Source: Methanobrevibacter gottschalkii DSM 11977
GTDB lineage: Archaea; Methanobacteriota; Methanobacteria; Methanobacteriales; Methanobacteriaceae
Assembly (NCBI RefSeq): GCF_003814835.1
Contig: NZ_RKRG01000001.1
Coordinates: forward strand, 186,001 to 250,000
Length of the DNA: 64,000 nt
Reading direction: 5' to 3'
This document shows positions 17,185 to 25,928 of the stretch, in pieces. A model generated the notes under the pieces. The model worked only from the letters and a program-made list of their open reading frames with translations. It had not been told where the DNA came from and made no database searches. Position numbers and translations under genes: made by a program. Within the stretch, counting starts at the first letter, position 1. Each line of letters starts with the position of its first letter.

Positions 17185-18591
17185 TTAAATACCCTCTAGT
17201 GAATCTTTAAAATTTCTTTCAAATAAAAATGCTCTTGCAGGACATGCATTTTTACATGCACCACAGTATGTACAATTTTCTTCATTAACAACAAATTCAT
17301 CATTAATTTTTTCAATTGCATCATATGAACAGGTTTTATAACATAAACCACAATGCATGCATAATTTTTGTTCAATGAAATTGAATCCATCTTTGATTTC
17401 ATTTTTATACATTGTAGATTTAGGAATCACATCAACTGGACAATGCACAGCACAATTTTCACATAATATACACTTGTCCAAATCAACAGAAATACTTCCC
17501 CTGTGAAGTGTGATTGCTTCTTCCTGACATACTTCAGCACAAATTCCACAAGATATACAATCCTCTGAAACTTTCCCATCCCATGACTGGGTCATAGATT
17601 GACGTGCACCATATTCATTACACACCTGAACACAATTTCCACAAGATACACAGAATCCGGACAATATAGGTAACTCCTCATCATTAAATTCATCATAAAT
17701 GAACATTTCATCATCTTCAGTTAAGGTGTGAACAGGACAATGACTAATAGCCACATCATGATTCACATTCTCCATATCCAATGTTGGATCATACCTTAAT
17801 TTACCATCAACCTTTTTATGAGATTCATTTTCACATAAATCAGCACATAATCCGCAATTTAAACATGAAATAATCGAACCATTAGGTTTTTGGTTCAATT
17901 TATTGACAACAATTGATGAATCCTCAACAGAAATTGCATTATGAGGACAAGCCTTCATACAATTAAGGCAGAGAGTACAAGATTTTTTATTAACAATTTG
18001 ATGTTTATTCATTGAATCATTAGGACAAACATCTTCACATAACCTGCATCCACTACAAATTCCTTCATCCCAATCTATTTTAACATGAATAGCTCCAGTA
18101 GGACAATACTCCTGACATCTTCCACATAAAATACAATTCTCCACATCAGTTCCGAAGTAATTTCTTGTGACTACCTTAGTTTCGCTTTCTTTTTTGTATG
18201 GAACGTCATTTAATGGAGGATTGAGAATTTGTAATGATCTAATTAAATTTAATTGTTTATCTTTTTCAAGTTCATACCCATCAACACGATTTGAACAAAC
18301 TTCATGACAAACTCCACAACGGGAACAAATACCATATACAATTCCATCTTCAATAGTAATATTGTTTGTAGGACAATTGTACATACACATTCCGCAGCCA
18401 TTACATTTAGCCCTGTCTACAACATACCCCCCATAGCTATTTTGGAATATTGCATCATTTGGACAGTTTTTATAACATATTCCACAAGTAAGGCAACTAA
18501 ATGCCCTCCCATTTATAAATTTAATAGCTTTTGTAGGACACTGATTAATACATTCTCTTTTTCCTTCACATGTACTAGTTGTTAAAAACAT
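17185..18591 (-). CDS. ehbK: EhbK: polyferredoxin of energy-converting hydrogenase B
   Basis: The 468-residue protein is almost entirely iron-sulfur modules. I count twelve complete CxxCxxCxxxC motifs, from CLTCGICYKNCP near residue 33 to CTYCGACKNACP near the C-terminus. A thirteenth, irregular set lies at the N-terminus (C8-x5-C14-x3-C18), and an extra lone CP lies in ISHCPVHT. Several motifs end in S, E, N or Q instead of P. Such polyferredoxins act as electron wires or stores. In Ehb it likely links the hydrogenase core to soluble oxidoreductases of CO2 fixation. It abuts ehbL exactly. Confidence 0.93.
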   Translation of the reverse strand: MFLTTSTCEGKRECINQCPTKAIKFINGRAFSCLTCGICYKNCPNDAIFQNSYGGYVVDRAKCNGCGMCMYNCPTNNITIEDGIVYGICSRCGVCHEVCSNRVDGYELEKDKQLNLIRSLQILNPPLNDVPYKKESETKVVTRNYFGTDVENCILCGRCQEYCPTGAIHVKIDWDEGICSGCRLCEDVCPNDSMNKHQIVNKKSCTLCLNCMKACPHNAISVEDSSIVVNKLNQKPNGSIISCLNCGLCADLCENESHKKVDGKLRYDPTLDMENVNHDVAISHCPVHTLTEDDEMFIYDEFNDEELPILSGFCVSCGNCVQVCNEYGARQSMTQSWDGKVSEDCISCGICAEVCQEEAITLHRGSISVDLDKCILCENCAVHCPVDVIPKSTMYKNEIKDGFNFIEQKLCMHCGLCYKTCSYDAIEKINDEFVVNEENCTYCGACKNACPARAFLFERNFKDSLEGI

Positions 18592-18603
18592 TATTATAAC
18601 TCC

Positions 18604-18855
18604 TTATTTACTCCTTGCAAATAGTAGTTTGCCTACAAAAATTCCTATTAATGCAGATACAAATGCAGTTGAAATTGGTAAATCTGTATAAAACGGATAA
18701 TTGCCAGATTGCCATGCAATAATGATTCCTGCAATAATGATTATTACAAATGATGTCCAAGTAAAATTTGAATCGCAACATTTAAGTTTGATTTGGGATC
18801 CAATAATTACACCCAATATTATTCCGAATATGATTGGTCCTAAACTTAACATCAT
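18604..18855 (-). CDS. ehbJ: EhbJ: small membrane subunit
   Basis: The 83-residue protein has two to three hydrophobic helices (IIFGIILGVIIG, FVIIIIAGIIIAW, STAFVSALIGIFVG) and no cofactor motif. It is assigned by operon position between the MnhB-like ehbI, with which it overlaps by four bases, and the polyferredoxin ehbK. Its role is unknown. Confidence 0.8.
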   Translation of the reverse strand: MMLSLGPIIFGIILGVIIGSQIKLKCCDSNFTWTSFVIIIIAGIIIAWQSGNYPFYTDLPISTAFVSALIGIFVGKLLFARSK

Positions 18856-19328
18856 TTACTCTCCTCTGTAATTTTTTTAAATCCTGCAAATGCGATAACA
18901 ATTGCAGATAATCCTACAAATACTTTTAATCCAACAAATATATTGAGGTATGGAATAATACCTGCATTAGTAACATCGGGATAATGTAATACGTTTTGAA
19001 TTGTAGGCGGCACCACATTCAATAAATCGGTACCCACATTGTATAAGAAAAATCCACTTACAAACAATCCAATTAATCCTAAAATAATAAATCCTAATGC
19101 CCCGATAGATTCAAGAACTTCAATGTATAAATGTGAGAATTCCAACGGAGAATTATCTAATCCATACACAAGGACAGATAATATAACACCGCCTGCTATC
19201 ATAGCACCACCTTGGAAACCTCCCCCAGGAGTAATATGACCGCCAAGAATAGTCATAATACCTAAACAAATCAATATCATTGAAATTGGTAAAGAAACTA
19301 ATTTTAAAATAATACTACTTTGACTCAT
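18852..19328 (-). CDS. ehbI: EhbI: MnhB-like membrane subunit
   Basis: The 158-residue protein resembles MnhB of Na+/H+ antiporters: the motif GGHITPGGGFQGGAMIAGGV (residues about 28-47) is characteristic. About four hydrophobic helices are visible. MnhB-type subunits form part of the ion-translocation module, which in Ehb couples ferredoxin reduction to an ion gradient. It overlaps ehbH and ehbJ by four bases each. Confidence 0.9.
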   Translation of the reverse strand: MSQSSIILKLVSLPISMILICLGIMTILGGHITPGGGFQGGAMIAGGVILSVLVYGLDNSPLEFSHLYIEVLESIGALGFIILGLIGLFVSGFFLYNVGTDLLNVVPPTIQNVLHYPDVTNAGIIPYLNIFVGLKVFVGLSAIVIAFAGFKKITEESK

Positions 19329-19615
19329 TGTTTGTCCCCCAATAATCCTCTACCAAATATAAGTAAAACAACTAAACCAGCAGTTAATAAAATAATTGAT
19401 TCACCCAAGGTATCATAAGCTCTGAAATCAAAAATAACAACAGTGACCATATTTGGAGCTATTTTAGTTCCTAAAACATTGTAAATATTACTTACACCTG
19501 CATTAATCATGCTACTTAAATGAAATACAGCATCAAGTAAAGTAACTGAAAATATTGCTGCCATTACTGATGCGATTAAATTACGAACAGTTGTGTGACT
19601 AGACAAGATTACCAC
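19325..19615 (-). CDS. ehbH: EhbH: MbhE/MnhB-like membrane subunit
   Basis: The 96-residue protein has a first hydrophobic helix (residues 10-30) and a C-terminal one (IILLTAGLVVLLIFG). VVIFDFRAYDTLGESI is the hallmark of MbhE-like subunits, where FDFRAxDTxGE lies before the last helix. It overlaps ehbG by 17 bases and ehbI by four. Confidence 0.85.
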   Translation of the reverse strand: MVILSSHTTVRNLIASVMAAIFSVTLLDAVFHLSSMINAGVSNIYNVLGTKIAPNMVTVVIFDFRAYDTLGESIILLTAGLVVLLIFGRGLLGDKQ

Positions 19616-19934
19616 CCCAATACATGACTACGCCTATAATTGCAAGTGTTACAATTGCATAAAATAACATTTTATCTAGAGAATCTTCTTGTTCAATTTT
19701 AAACTTAGGAATAAGTGGAATATTTATAATTAAAACAACAGCAACAAATAAAATAACTAATCCTGCAAGTAAAACACTAATATGCCTCAATAATATAGTT
19801 GCTAGAACTAATGAAACGATTAAAAATATTTCCGCCGTAATACTACCAGAAACATCTGCATTAGTTACAGGCCCCGGTGAAAACAATTTTCTGAATTGTT
19901 TCACAACATCAAATATTTTGTCATATAAGCTCAT
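19599..19934 (-). CDS. ehbG: EhbG: small membrane subunit
   Basis: The 111-residue protein has about three hydrophobic helices (IFLIVSLVLATILL, VLLAGLVILFVAVVLIIN, MLFYAIVTLAIIGVVMYW). It has no cofactor motif. The name comes from its place between ehbF (four-base overlap) and ehbH (17-base overlap). Confidence 0.8.
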   Translation of the reverse strand: MSLYDKIFDVVKQFRKLFSPGPVTNADVSGSITAEIFLIVSLVLATILLRHISVLLAGLVILFVAVVLIINIPLIPKFKIEQEDSLDKMLFYAIVTLAIIGVVMYWGGNLV

Positions 19935-21388
19935 AATATTCCTCCTACAAAGCTAGAAATTCCATGTATAATAAGATTTGGGAATAAACCTAAGAGCACG
20001 ATTATAATTAATAATATTCCCATTACAAATACCATAGCACGAGGAACCTCTTTATTTTCAACATCCAATTCAACTGGTTTTGGTTTTAAAAACATTGTAT
20101 AGAATGTTTTTACGAACACTACAAATGTAGCTATGCTTACCATAATGGCCAATATAGATAATTCAGGGAATCCGCAACTTAAAGAAGCTTGAACAAGCAT
20201 TAATTTAGATTGAAAACCACTTAATGGTGGAACTCCTGCCATTGCCAAACCACCAATTAAAAGCATGATACTTACTTTTGGATGGTAAGCTAAAAGACCC
20301 CCAAGTTTACGTGTATCAACTTCATTTGTTGCTTCAACTATTGCACCAAATCCAATAAATAATAATGCAGTAATTATGATTTCATTTAATGCTTGGAAAA
20401 GTCCTGCAGTAATTGCAAAATTAGTTCCAAGACCAATACCTAAACCAATGAAACCTAATTCACCAACAGCTAAAAATCCAATCATTCTTCTGAAGTCTGT
20501 TTGAGTTAATGCGAGTGAAACACCCAATACCATAGCTAAGATAGAGAAAAATACTATGAGAACTTCGAATATTGGCAATACAGAATAGATTCTGTACATG
20601 ATCAATACGATTGAAATCATGGAAATAACAGTAAATGATTGAAGTAAAGCTGCTCCATGAGGTTCTGCTTTTGAATAAATTCCAGATTTTATAGTATGGA
20701 ATGGTGGTAAACCAGATGCGTATAACCAACCAAAGAAGATTAATCCGAGTGATAATAAAAATACTGGAGATTTGGCATTAACTAAACCATTATGAACTGC
20801 AGTAACAATATCAGTTATATTTACACTACCCGTTAATGCAAGTAAGAATCCAATTCCTAAAAGCATTATCGGACTTCCAATTGATCCCAAAATCATATAC
20901 TTTAAAGCCATTTCATAACTGTAATCAATTGATGATGCTGCAACTATACCAACTTGTGCAAGTGCCAAGATTTCGAAAAATACAAACATGTGAAATATGT
21001 CATCAGTTAAAATCATTGCAGTAACCGCTGCAGTACCTAAGAACAACAAGAATAAATAAGGTCCAGAAATCTCTTTATATTTAGTTAAATAGACAAATAC
21101 AACTAAAAATGTTAAAAGACCAATCATTGCAATGAATATCTGTTGGAAGAATGTGAATGAATATGTAATTGCAGGATGATACACAACATTTGTCACATTA
21201 TCCAAAATTGGTTCATATCCTCCAAAGTAATGGAGGCCATAATTTGACAATAATGGAATTAATGGAAGGCAAATCGCAATGACAAATGCAAAAATCTTAG
21301 TTGCTTTATTGAATTTTGAAAAGGCACTAATAATTAATGCTGCCATTAATGGAACAATAACCATAAGTGGAATTAATTCATTCATCAT
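19931..21388 (-). CDS. ehbF: EhbF: antiporter-like (NuoN/MnhD-type) ion-translocating subunit
   Basis: The 485-residue protein has about 13-14 transmembrane helices and belongs to the complex I NuoLMN/MrpD family. The conserved Glu of helix 5 lies in [14 protein letters not shown], the Lys of helix 7 in [10 protein letters not shown], and the discontinuous helix region in [14 protein letters not shown]. These residues form the proton or sodium half-channel. It is the main ion-pumping unit of Ehb. It overlaps ehbE by 11 bases and ehbG by four. Confidence 0.93.
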   Translation of the reverse strand: MMNELIPLMVIVPLMAALIISAFSKFNKATKIFAFVIAICLPLIPLLSNYGLHYFGGYEPILDNVTNVVYHPAITYSFTFFQQIFIAMIGLLTFLVVFVYLTKYKEISGPYLFLLFLGTAAVTAMILTDDIFHMFVFFEILALAQVGIVAASSIDYSYEMALKYMILGSIGSPIMLLGIGFLLALTGSVNITDIVTAVHNGLVNAKSPVFLLSLGLIFFGWLYASGLPPFHTIKSGIYSKAEPHGAALLQSFTVISMISIVLIMYRIYSVLPIFEVLIVFFSILAMVLGVSLALTQTDFRRMIGFLAVGELGFIGLGIGLGTNFAITAGLFQALNEIIITALLFIGFGAIVEATNEVDTRKLGGLLAYHPKVSIMLLIGGLAMAGVPPLSGFQSKLMLVQASLSCGFPELSILAIMVSIATFVVFVKTFYTMFLKPKPVELDVENKEVPRAMVFVMGILLIIIVLLGLFPNLIIHGISSFVGGIL

Positions 21389-21764
21389 ATTCCTCCTGTT
21401 TTGATGTATCTGCTAACATTACACTAGTGCTTAAAGTACCATACCTTTTGTAAAGAACCATTACTAAAGCAAGCATTACAGCTAATGTACTTGCACCAAT
21501 TACAATACTAGTAAGTACTAAACCAAAAGGTAATGGATATGCCGCATTTGAAGCAAACCATGATGTGTCCATACCCGGCATTATAATAGGTACAACACCA
21601 CCTGCTTTATAACCAATAGCAACAATGAATAAATTAGCCCCTTCTTCAATGAAACTAATACCAATTATTTTTTTTATGATATTATCAATAAAAATTGCAG
21701 AATAAAGTCCGACAATGACCAATGCAACTGAAGTCAACAATATCGCAAGTTGAGTTTGTGCCAT
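21378..21764 (-). CDS. ehbE: EhbE: NuoK/MnhC-like membrane subunit
   Basis: The 128-residue protein has three hydrophobic helices and the MnhC/NuoK-type segment [18 protein letters not shown] (its Glu pair sits in the middle helix), then [20 protein letters not shown]. NuoK-type subunits carry buried acidic residues for ion transfer. It overlaps ehbF by 11 bases and shares one base with ehbD. Confidence 0.88.
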   Translation of the reverse strand: MAQTQLAILLTSVALVIVGLYSAIFIDNIIKKIIGISFIEEGANLFIVAIGYKAGGVVPIIMPGMDTSWFASNAAYPLPFGLVLTSIVIGASTLAVMLALVMVLYKRYGTLSTSVMLADTSKQEEYDE

Positions 21765-22015
21765 TAGTTATCCACCCTCTGAGTTTTCTTAACAGCTAAA
21801 GCAATAAATACCGGTACAATTGCAGCACCCACAATAGCTTGAGTTAAAGCAACATCAGGTGCCAATAATATTTGGAAAAGAACTGCAAGAGCTCCTCCTG
21901 AAAATCCTGTTAAAATTGCTGCTTTTAATAAATCTTTTTGGATGAGAGCAAGAATAGCACTTAAAACTGTTATTAAACATAATATGAATTCAATCATCTT
22001 ACTCATCCTCTTCAA
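21764..22015 (-). CDS. ehbD: EhbD: MbhD/DUF4040-like membrane subunit
   Basis: The 83-residue protein has three short hydrophobic helices and the signature [20 protein letters not shown], which marks the MbhD/MnhA C-terminal (DUF4040) family. It is part of the antiporter-like module. Overlaps with ehbC (17 bases) and ehbE (one base) indicate translational coupling. Confidence 0.88.
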   Translation of the reverse strand: MKRMSKMIEFILCLITVLSAILALIQKDLLKAAILTGFSGGALAVLFQILLAPDVALTQAIVGAAIVPVFIALAVKKTQRVDN

Positions 22016-22421
22016 TTTCCAATGTAGTTACTGAAAACCTTTCGTCCACCTTAAATTTTTCTGAATCCTCACATTCTAAAGCTTGAATTTTTTCTTTAGG
22101 ATGTAAAAATGGATGATCTTCACCTACATCTTCTCCAATATTTTGTAAATCTAAATTATTCTCTCTATCTTCTTTTTTCCAATAAGCATTAGCGATTGCA
22201 TGTGCTATAAAAGGTGCTAGAATAAAGTAAATTCCAGCAAGTAAATACTGACCTATTGCAATCATTGCAATAACACAAGCAATATCGAAAACACCTACAA
22301 TATGAATTCTTGCATAAACAACATCCTTTGTATTCTTATCCAAACTAATAAGGCCTATTGCAGAAATTATGGTTAAAATAGCAGATATGATGAGAAGAGC
22401 TGATTGAATATACTCCATCAT
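21999..22421 (-). CDS. ehbC: EhbC: MnhG-like membrane subunit
   Basis: The 140-residue protein has three N-terminal helices like MnhG ([22 protein letters not shown], where the usual DxxxRxHA pattern is changed). An acidic cytoplasmic tail of about 55 residues follows, rich in E and D, which minimal MnhG proteins lack. It overlaps ehbB by four and ehbD by 17 bases. Confidence 0.85.
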   Translation of the reverse strand: MMEYIQSALLIISAILTIISAIGLISLDKNTKDVVYARIHIVGVFDIACVIAMIAIGQYLLAGIYFILAPFIAHAIANAYWKKEDRENNLDLQNIGEDVGEDHPFLHPKEKIQALECEDSEKFKVDERFSVTTLEIEEDE

Positions 22422-22684
22422 TCATCATCACCTCCTAAAACTACAGCGAAAGCAACAGTGCCCACAAAACCAAAGAATATTAAAGCTAATGATATATCTC
22501 TAAAGAATTCAAGGTTGTATAATCCACCGATGATTAATAATGCAACTGCAAATGCGTTTACCACAATTGAACTTCCTAAAAGCCCCATAGATGTGGATTC
22601 ATATGCACTTGCCCTTAATGCAGCCAACATCATTATCATCAATGCAATAACCACAATATAATTTGAAACAAATAATATATCCAT
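22418..22684 (-). CDS. ehbB: EhbB: MnhF-like membrane subunit
   Basis: The 88-residue protein is made of three hydrophobic helices with the MnhF-type centre MGLLGSSIVVNAFAVALLII and the end DISLALIFFGFVGTVAFAVV. It lies 44 bp after ehbA and overlaps ehbC by four bases. Confidence 0.87.
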   Translation of the reverse strand: MDILFVSNYIVVIALMIMMLAALRASAYESTSMGLLGSSIVVNAFAVALLIIGGLYNLEFFRDISLALIFFGFVGTVAFAVVLGGDDE

Positions 22685-22728
22685 ACTATCTCACTCGATT
22701 ATTTAATAAGAAAAATGTTAAAACTAAC

Positions 22729-23043
22729 TTACTCTAACATTTTCTTTATATACTGCTCAAAAGGAATAACATCCTCTTTTTTTCGTGGAGAAATAGTAGC
22801 TACTTTGATAATGTTATTTTCACTGTCTAAATCAACAGACAAAGTACCAGGAGTTAAAGAAATACTATTTGCCAATATTGTCTGTGAAACAGGTCTCTCC
22901 AAAACCGTTTCAATGTCAAAGACAACAGGATTAATATTTCTTCTCATAATTCCATTAAATGCAACATCAAATGTTGATTTAAGGATTTCATAAATAAGGT
23001 CCAAGAAATAAATAATTCCATAACCAATTCTAGTCAAAAACAT
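22729..23043 (-). CDS. ehbA: EhbA: MnhE-like subunit, first gene of the ehb operon
   Basis: The 104-residue protein carries the MnhE-type motif ANSISLTPGTLSVDLD and an amphipathic N-terminus. It opens the 17-gene operon (ehbA to ehbQ, about 9.9 kb). GGAGC lies seven bases before the ATG, and AT-rich TATA-like sequence lies further upstream in the gap shared with the divergent transporter gene. The close packing downstream suggests one long transcript. Confidence 0.87.
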   Translation of the reverse strand: MFLTRIGYGIIYFLDLIYEILKSTFDVAFNGIMRRNINPVVFDIETVLERPVSQTILANSISLTPGTLSVDLDSENNIIKVATISPRKKEDVIPFEQYIKKMLE

Positions 23044-23404
23044 TAAATAAGCTCCATTTCATTAATAATTAAAAAGTCAAAATACTGACTATATTAATAA
23101 CAGTATTATTTATCATGATTATTTATTATAAATGTTATGTATTTAATCAAAAAATCTACTAAAATATAAATAACATGCGTAATATTTTTTTAAAAAAATT
23201 AAGGAACACTCCAAAAGCAAATCCAACAATACAAAACATTTTTTATTTAACAATTGAAACATTATTTGAATTTATTGAAAAATATTTTTTGAGTTCTTGC
23301 CGATACCCATAGAATAATTATCATGCCAATTAACAAAAAATATCACAATTGAAAAGATTATATAATATGACTTATAAATTTAGGTATACCTAAAAGGTGT
23401 GCAT
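23044..23404. other. Divergent intergenic region with ehb promoter and transporter promoter
   Basis: This 361-bp region lies between ehbA (minus) and the ACR3/BASS-like gene (plus). It is AT-rich. TATA-like TTATATAATATG lies near 23357-23369 on the plus strand and precedes a perfect 12-bp palindrome (listed separately). TATA-like boxes on the minus strand near 23100-23130 could drive ehb. I see no RNA gene. Confidence 0.4.
23381..23392. promoter_or_regulatory. Perfect 12-bp palindrome, candidate operator
   Basis: TAGGTATACCTA is its own reverse complement. It sits between the probable TATA box (about 23357-23369) and the ribosome-binding site AGGTG (23395-23399) of the transporter gene. That places it close to the expected transcription start, where a repressor would block initiation. 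Confidence 0.45.
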
Positions 23405-24370
23405 ATGAATTTAGTTGAAAAATTAGAACCGATAATAATCTTTTCTGCAGTATTAATTGGAATTCTTGCAAGTAATATAAATATAGCTCAGCATACCAAT
23501 TATTTAATAAATATATTCTTATGTTTAATGATATACGGATTATTCTTAGAGGTTAATCTTAATGAATTAAAAAATAGTTTTAGGAATATTAAATTCACAT
23601 TAACCAGCCTAATAATTAACTTCATATGGACTCCATTATTCGGATATTGGATTGGTTCAATATTTCTAAATGGAAATCTAGACATTTTAATTGGATTTTT
23701 TATGTTAATTATAACTCCATGTACTGATTGGTATTTAGTATTTACAAAGCTTGCAAAAGGAGATTTGAATTTAAATTTATCAATACTGCCATTAAACTTA
23801 ATTTTACAAATAATATTACTCCCAATTTATCTAATAATCTTCTTTTCAAGTAAAAATTCAATAGACTACACACAAATCATTTATTCAATTTTAATAATAA
23901 TCATAATACCATTTATTACAGCACAAATTACAAAATTTGTTTTGATAACATCATTAAAAGAAAGAGCGATAAATATAATCTCCGATTTAGAAATTTGGTT
24001 TTTATCACTTGCAGTTTTTTGCATATTTTCAAGTCAAGGAAAACAATTATTTGAAAATCTAAACTTCTTAATTACAATATTCCTGCCATTAATCATATTT
24101 TTTATTGTAAATTCTCTGGTGGACTTATTAATATCTAAAAAAATAAACTTCACATATCCCGAATATGTTAGTTTAACAATGACAACATTAGCACGAAATT
24201 CACCATTAGCGTTAGCTATTGCAATAATTTCATTCCAAAATCATGAATTAGTATCCATTGCACTTGTAATTGGGCCTTTGATAGAATTACCTATTTTATA
24301 TATTATCTCTAAATTCTGTTTATGGATCAAAAACACCAAATTATTTTCATTTCATGATTATACTATCTAA
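23405..24370 (+). CDS. ACR3/bile-acid:sodium symporter-like (BASS) permease
   Basis: The 321-residue protein has about ten hydrophobic helices. The motifs ITPCTDWYLVFTKLAKGD and TTLARNSPLALAIAI match the two crossover motifs of ACR3 arsenite exporters and related BASS carriers. ACR3 normally has a catalytic Cys in the PCT motif, and it is present here. The substrate could be arsenite or an organic anion; no ars gene is adjacent. I start at the ATG at 23405 because AGGTG lies five bases upstream; a GTG two codons earlier overlaps that site. A 12-bp palindrome precedes the gene. Its 3' end overlaps the convergent hydrolase gene by four bases. Confidence 0.75.
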   Translation: MNLVEKLEPIIIFSAVLIGILASNINIAQHTNYLINIFLCLMIYGLFLEVNLNELKNSFRNIKFTLTSLIINFIWTPLFGYWIGSIFLNGNLDILIGFFMLIITPCTDWYLVFTKLAKGDLNLNLSILPLNLILQIILLPIYLIIFFSSKNSIDYTQIIYSILIIIIIPFITAQITKFVLITSLKERAINIISDLEIWFLSLAVFCIFSSQGKQLFENLNFLITIFLPLIIFFIVNSLVDLLISKKINFTYPEYVSLTMTTLARNSPLALAIAIISFQNHELVSIALVIGPLIELPILYIISKFCLWIKNTKLFSFHDYTI

Positions 24371-25071
24371 TATTTAATATACATTTCAAACAATTTAAAT
24401 AAAGATGATGCATGATAAAATATAGATAAAATTGCCAAAATAAAAATTACTGTTAGTCCAAAATTTTTATAAACTTTTTTTGAAGACAATGGAGCAAAAA
24501 GTTTAATTCCCGATGGAGTAAATGAATCAAGAACAATATGTGAAAATATGCCTAACAATAAACTTAAAACTATTTCAGTATATGCAATATCTCCTGTTTT
24601 AATTACAAACAAAGAAATGAAAAATATTGGTAAAAAAACCATCAATAATTTTTTATTTAAGAATAAAAAGCTCAATAAAGAAATCAATATTGCTAAAATC
24701 AGATAATGATTATTTAATGTAGTAACTATTGTTATTAATTGTAATGCCCAAATCAATATTAAACTAACAGCAGCAGTTAATGTCAATACTCCAAAAAGTG
24801 AATGTGTAAAACTACGATGTTCAGAGAAATAAAATGTTATACCTAAAAATACAATAATCAGACCAATATAATAAGGTAATTTAAGAATATAAAGTGATAT
24901 AAAAATTATTAACCCCAAGATAATCATCTTATATACATTATCCTTTTTGAATTTATGATCAAAATCTGGAATATTTGCACCTATTAATGTCAAAGAAATT
25001 AACAGAGGATTGTGAAAAAACATGCACGCAAGTAAAAATGCAAATATAGAATGCCCCTTATAAGACGACAA
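24367..25071 (-). CDS. Membrane-bound metal-dependent hydrolase (YdjM/DUF457 family)
   Basis: The 234-residue protein has about seven hydrophobic helices. The family's metal-binding motifs are visible: SYKGHSIFAF near the start, ANIPDFDHKF, EHRSFTHSLFG and GIFSHIVLDSFTPSGIKLF. Members are predicted zinc hydrolases of the inner membrane, with unknown substrates. The start is TTG with AGGTGATT upstream. It lies 73 bp after the aspartoacylase-like gene and may share its transcript. A copy of a 19-bp repeat (25125-25143) lies in that gap. Confidence 0.85.
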   Translation of the reverse strand: MSSYKGHSIFAFLLACMFFHNPLLISLTLIGANIPDFDHKFKKDNVYKMIILGLIIFISLYILKLPYYIGLIIVFLGITFYFSEHRSFTHSLFGVLTLTAAVSLILIWALQLITIVTTLNNHYLILAILISLLSFLFLNKKLLMVFLPIFFISLFVIKTGDIAYTEIVLSLLLGIFSHIVLDSFTPSGIKLFAPLSSKKVYKNFGLTVIFILAILSIFYHASSLFKLFEMYIKY

Positions 25072-25124
25072 CTTAAATCACCTTACAAATATTATTTTAA
25101 TATAAAATAAAAATAATTAATCCA

Positions 25125-25143
25125 AGAGCATTTGAAAAGTAAT
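25125..25143. repeat. 19-bp dispersed repeat, copy 1
   Basis: AGAGCATTTGAAAAGTAAT also occurs exactly at 39170-39188. This copy lies between two minus-strand genes, about 54 bp upstream of the hydrolase start. Confidence 0.4.
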
Positions 25144-25144
25144 A

Positions 25145-25885
25145 TTAAATTCCAAAATAAGATAAAAAACTTATCATTTGATTAAAAGATGTCTCAACAG
25201 TACCCCTACCAACATTGCCAAATGGAGATAAAACTTCACAAGTAACAGATGGAATTCCATTTAAATTACAAACATCTTCAATAGCTCCTTTATACATAGA
25301 ACCTGCAAAATCAAAAGAAATCAATTCAGAACCAACATTCCTTGAAATATAATTTGCCATTAAAAAACTTTCAGGAGAAGGAGATTTAGATGAAAAAATA
25401 GACTCGCAACCAGGATTTGAATTAAAAGAAGTTGAATGAAAATCACCAACAGCGACAATGCCTAATTGTTCAATAGCCTGCATGATTAAATTACTTACTG
25501 AATTTTTAATGTGAGATGCTCTATTTAAATCAAGTTCATTAAAAGTTCTTTCATTATTCATGGAAGATTTTGGAGCTGCAAAAGGGATTAAATAAACAGT
25601 ATTAGTTAATTTTTTATTTAACAATTCATTTATCAAATATACATTAGCAATTTGAGGAGGTAATTCATTCCCATGGATTCCAGATAGAACCAGTATTTTC
25701 TTTCCACCATTACCTAATTTAAAAATTGGAGTACCATAAACAGATTTTTCTAAAATAAACTGATTAAGAGACGATAATTCCAAATGATTTAAAATATCTT
25801 TATTTCTTGAAATATAACCACCGGAAAAATCTGAGATATAACCCATTTTTAAATTTTCAAATTGACCTATCTTTTTTAAATGCAT
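25145..25885 (-). CDS. Succinylglutamate desuccinylase/aspartoacylase-like zinc hydrolase
   Basis: The 246-residue protein belongs to the M14-like aspartoacylase superfamily. The zinc ligands are visible as the H and E of SGIHGNELPP and the H of GDFHSTSF. The arginine-containing NNERTFNELDLNRA resembles the substrate-binding region. The catalytic Glu is probably in VTCEVLSPFG. Methanogen members have no proven substrate; an acylated amino acid or a short peptide bond is likely. The start region has no strong ribosome-binding site. Confidence 0.78.
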   Translation of the reverse strand: MHLKKIGQFENLKMGYISDFSGGYISRNKDILNHLELSSLNQFILEKSVYGTPIFKLGNGGKKILVLSGIHGNELPPQIANVYLINELLNKKLTNTVYLIPFAAPKSSMNNERTFNELDLNRASHIKNSVSNLIMQAIEQLGIVAVGDFHSTSFNSNPGCESIFSSKSPSPESFLMANYISRNVGSELISFDFAGSMYKGAIEDVCNLNGIPSVTCEVLSPFGNVGRGTVETSFNQMISFLSYFGI

Positions 25886-25928
25886 AATTAATTATACATA
25901 AAACTCTTATTTAAAAATAGGGATTAAA

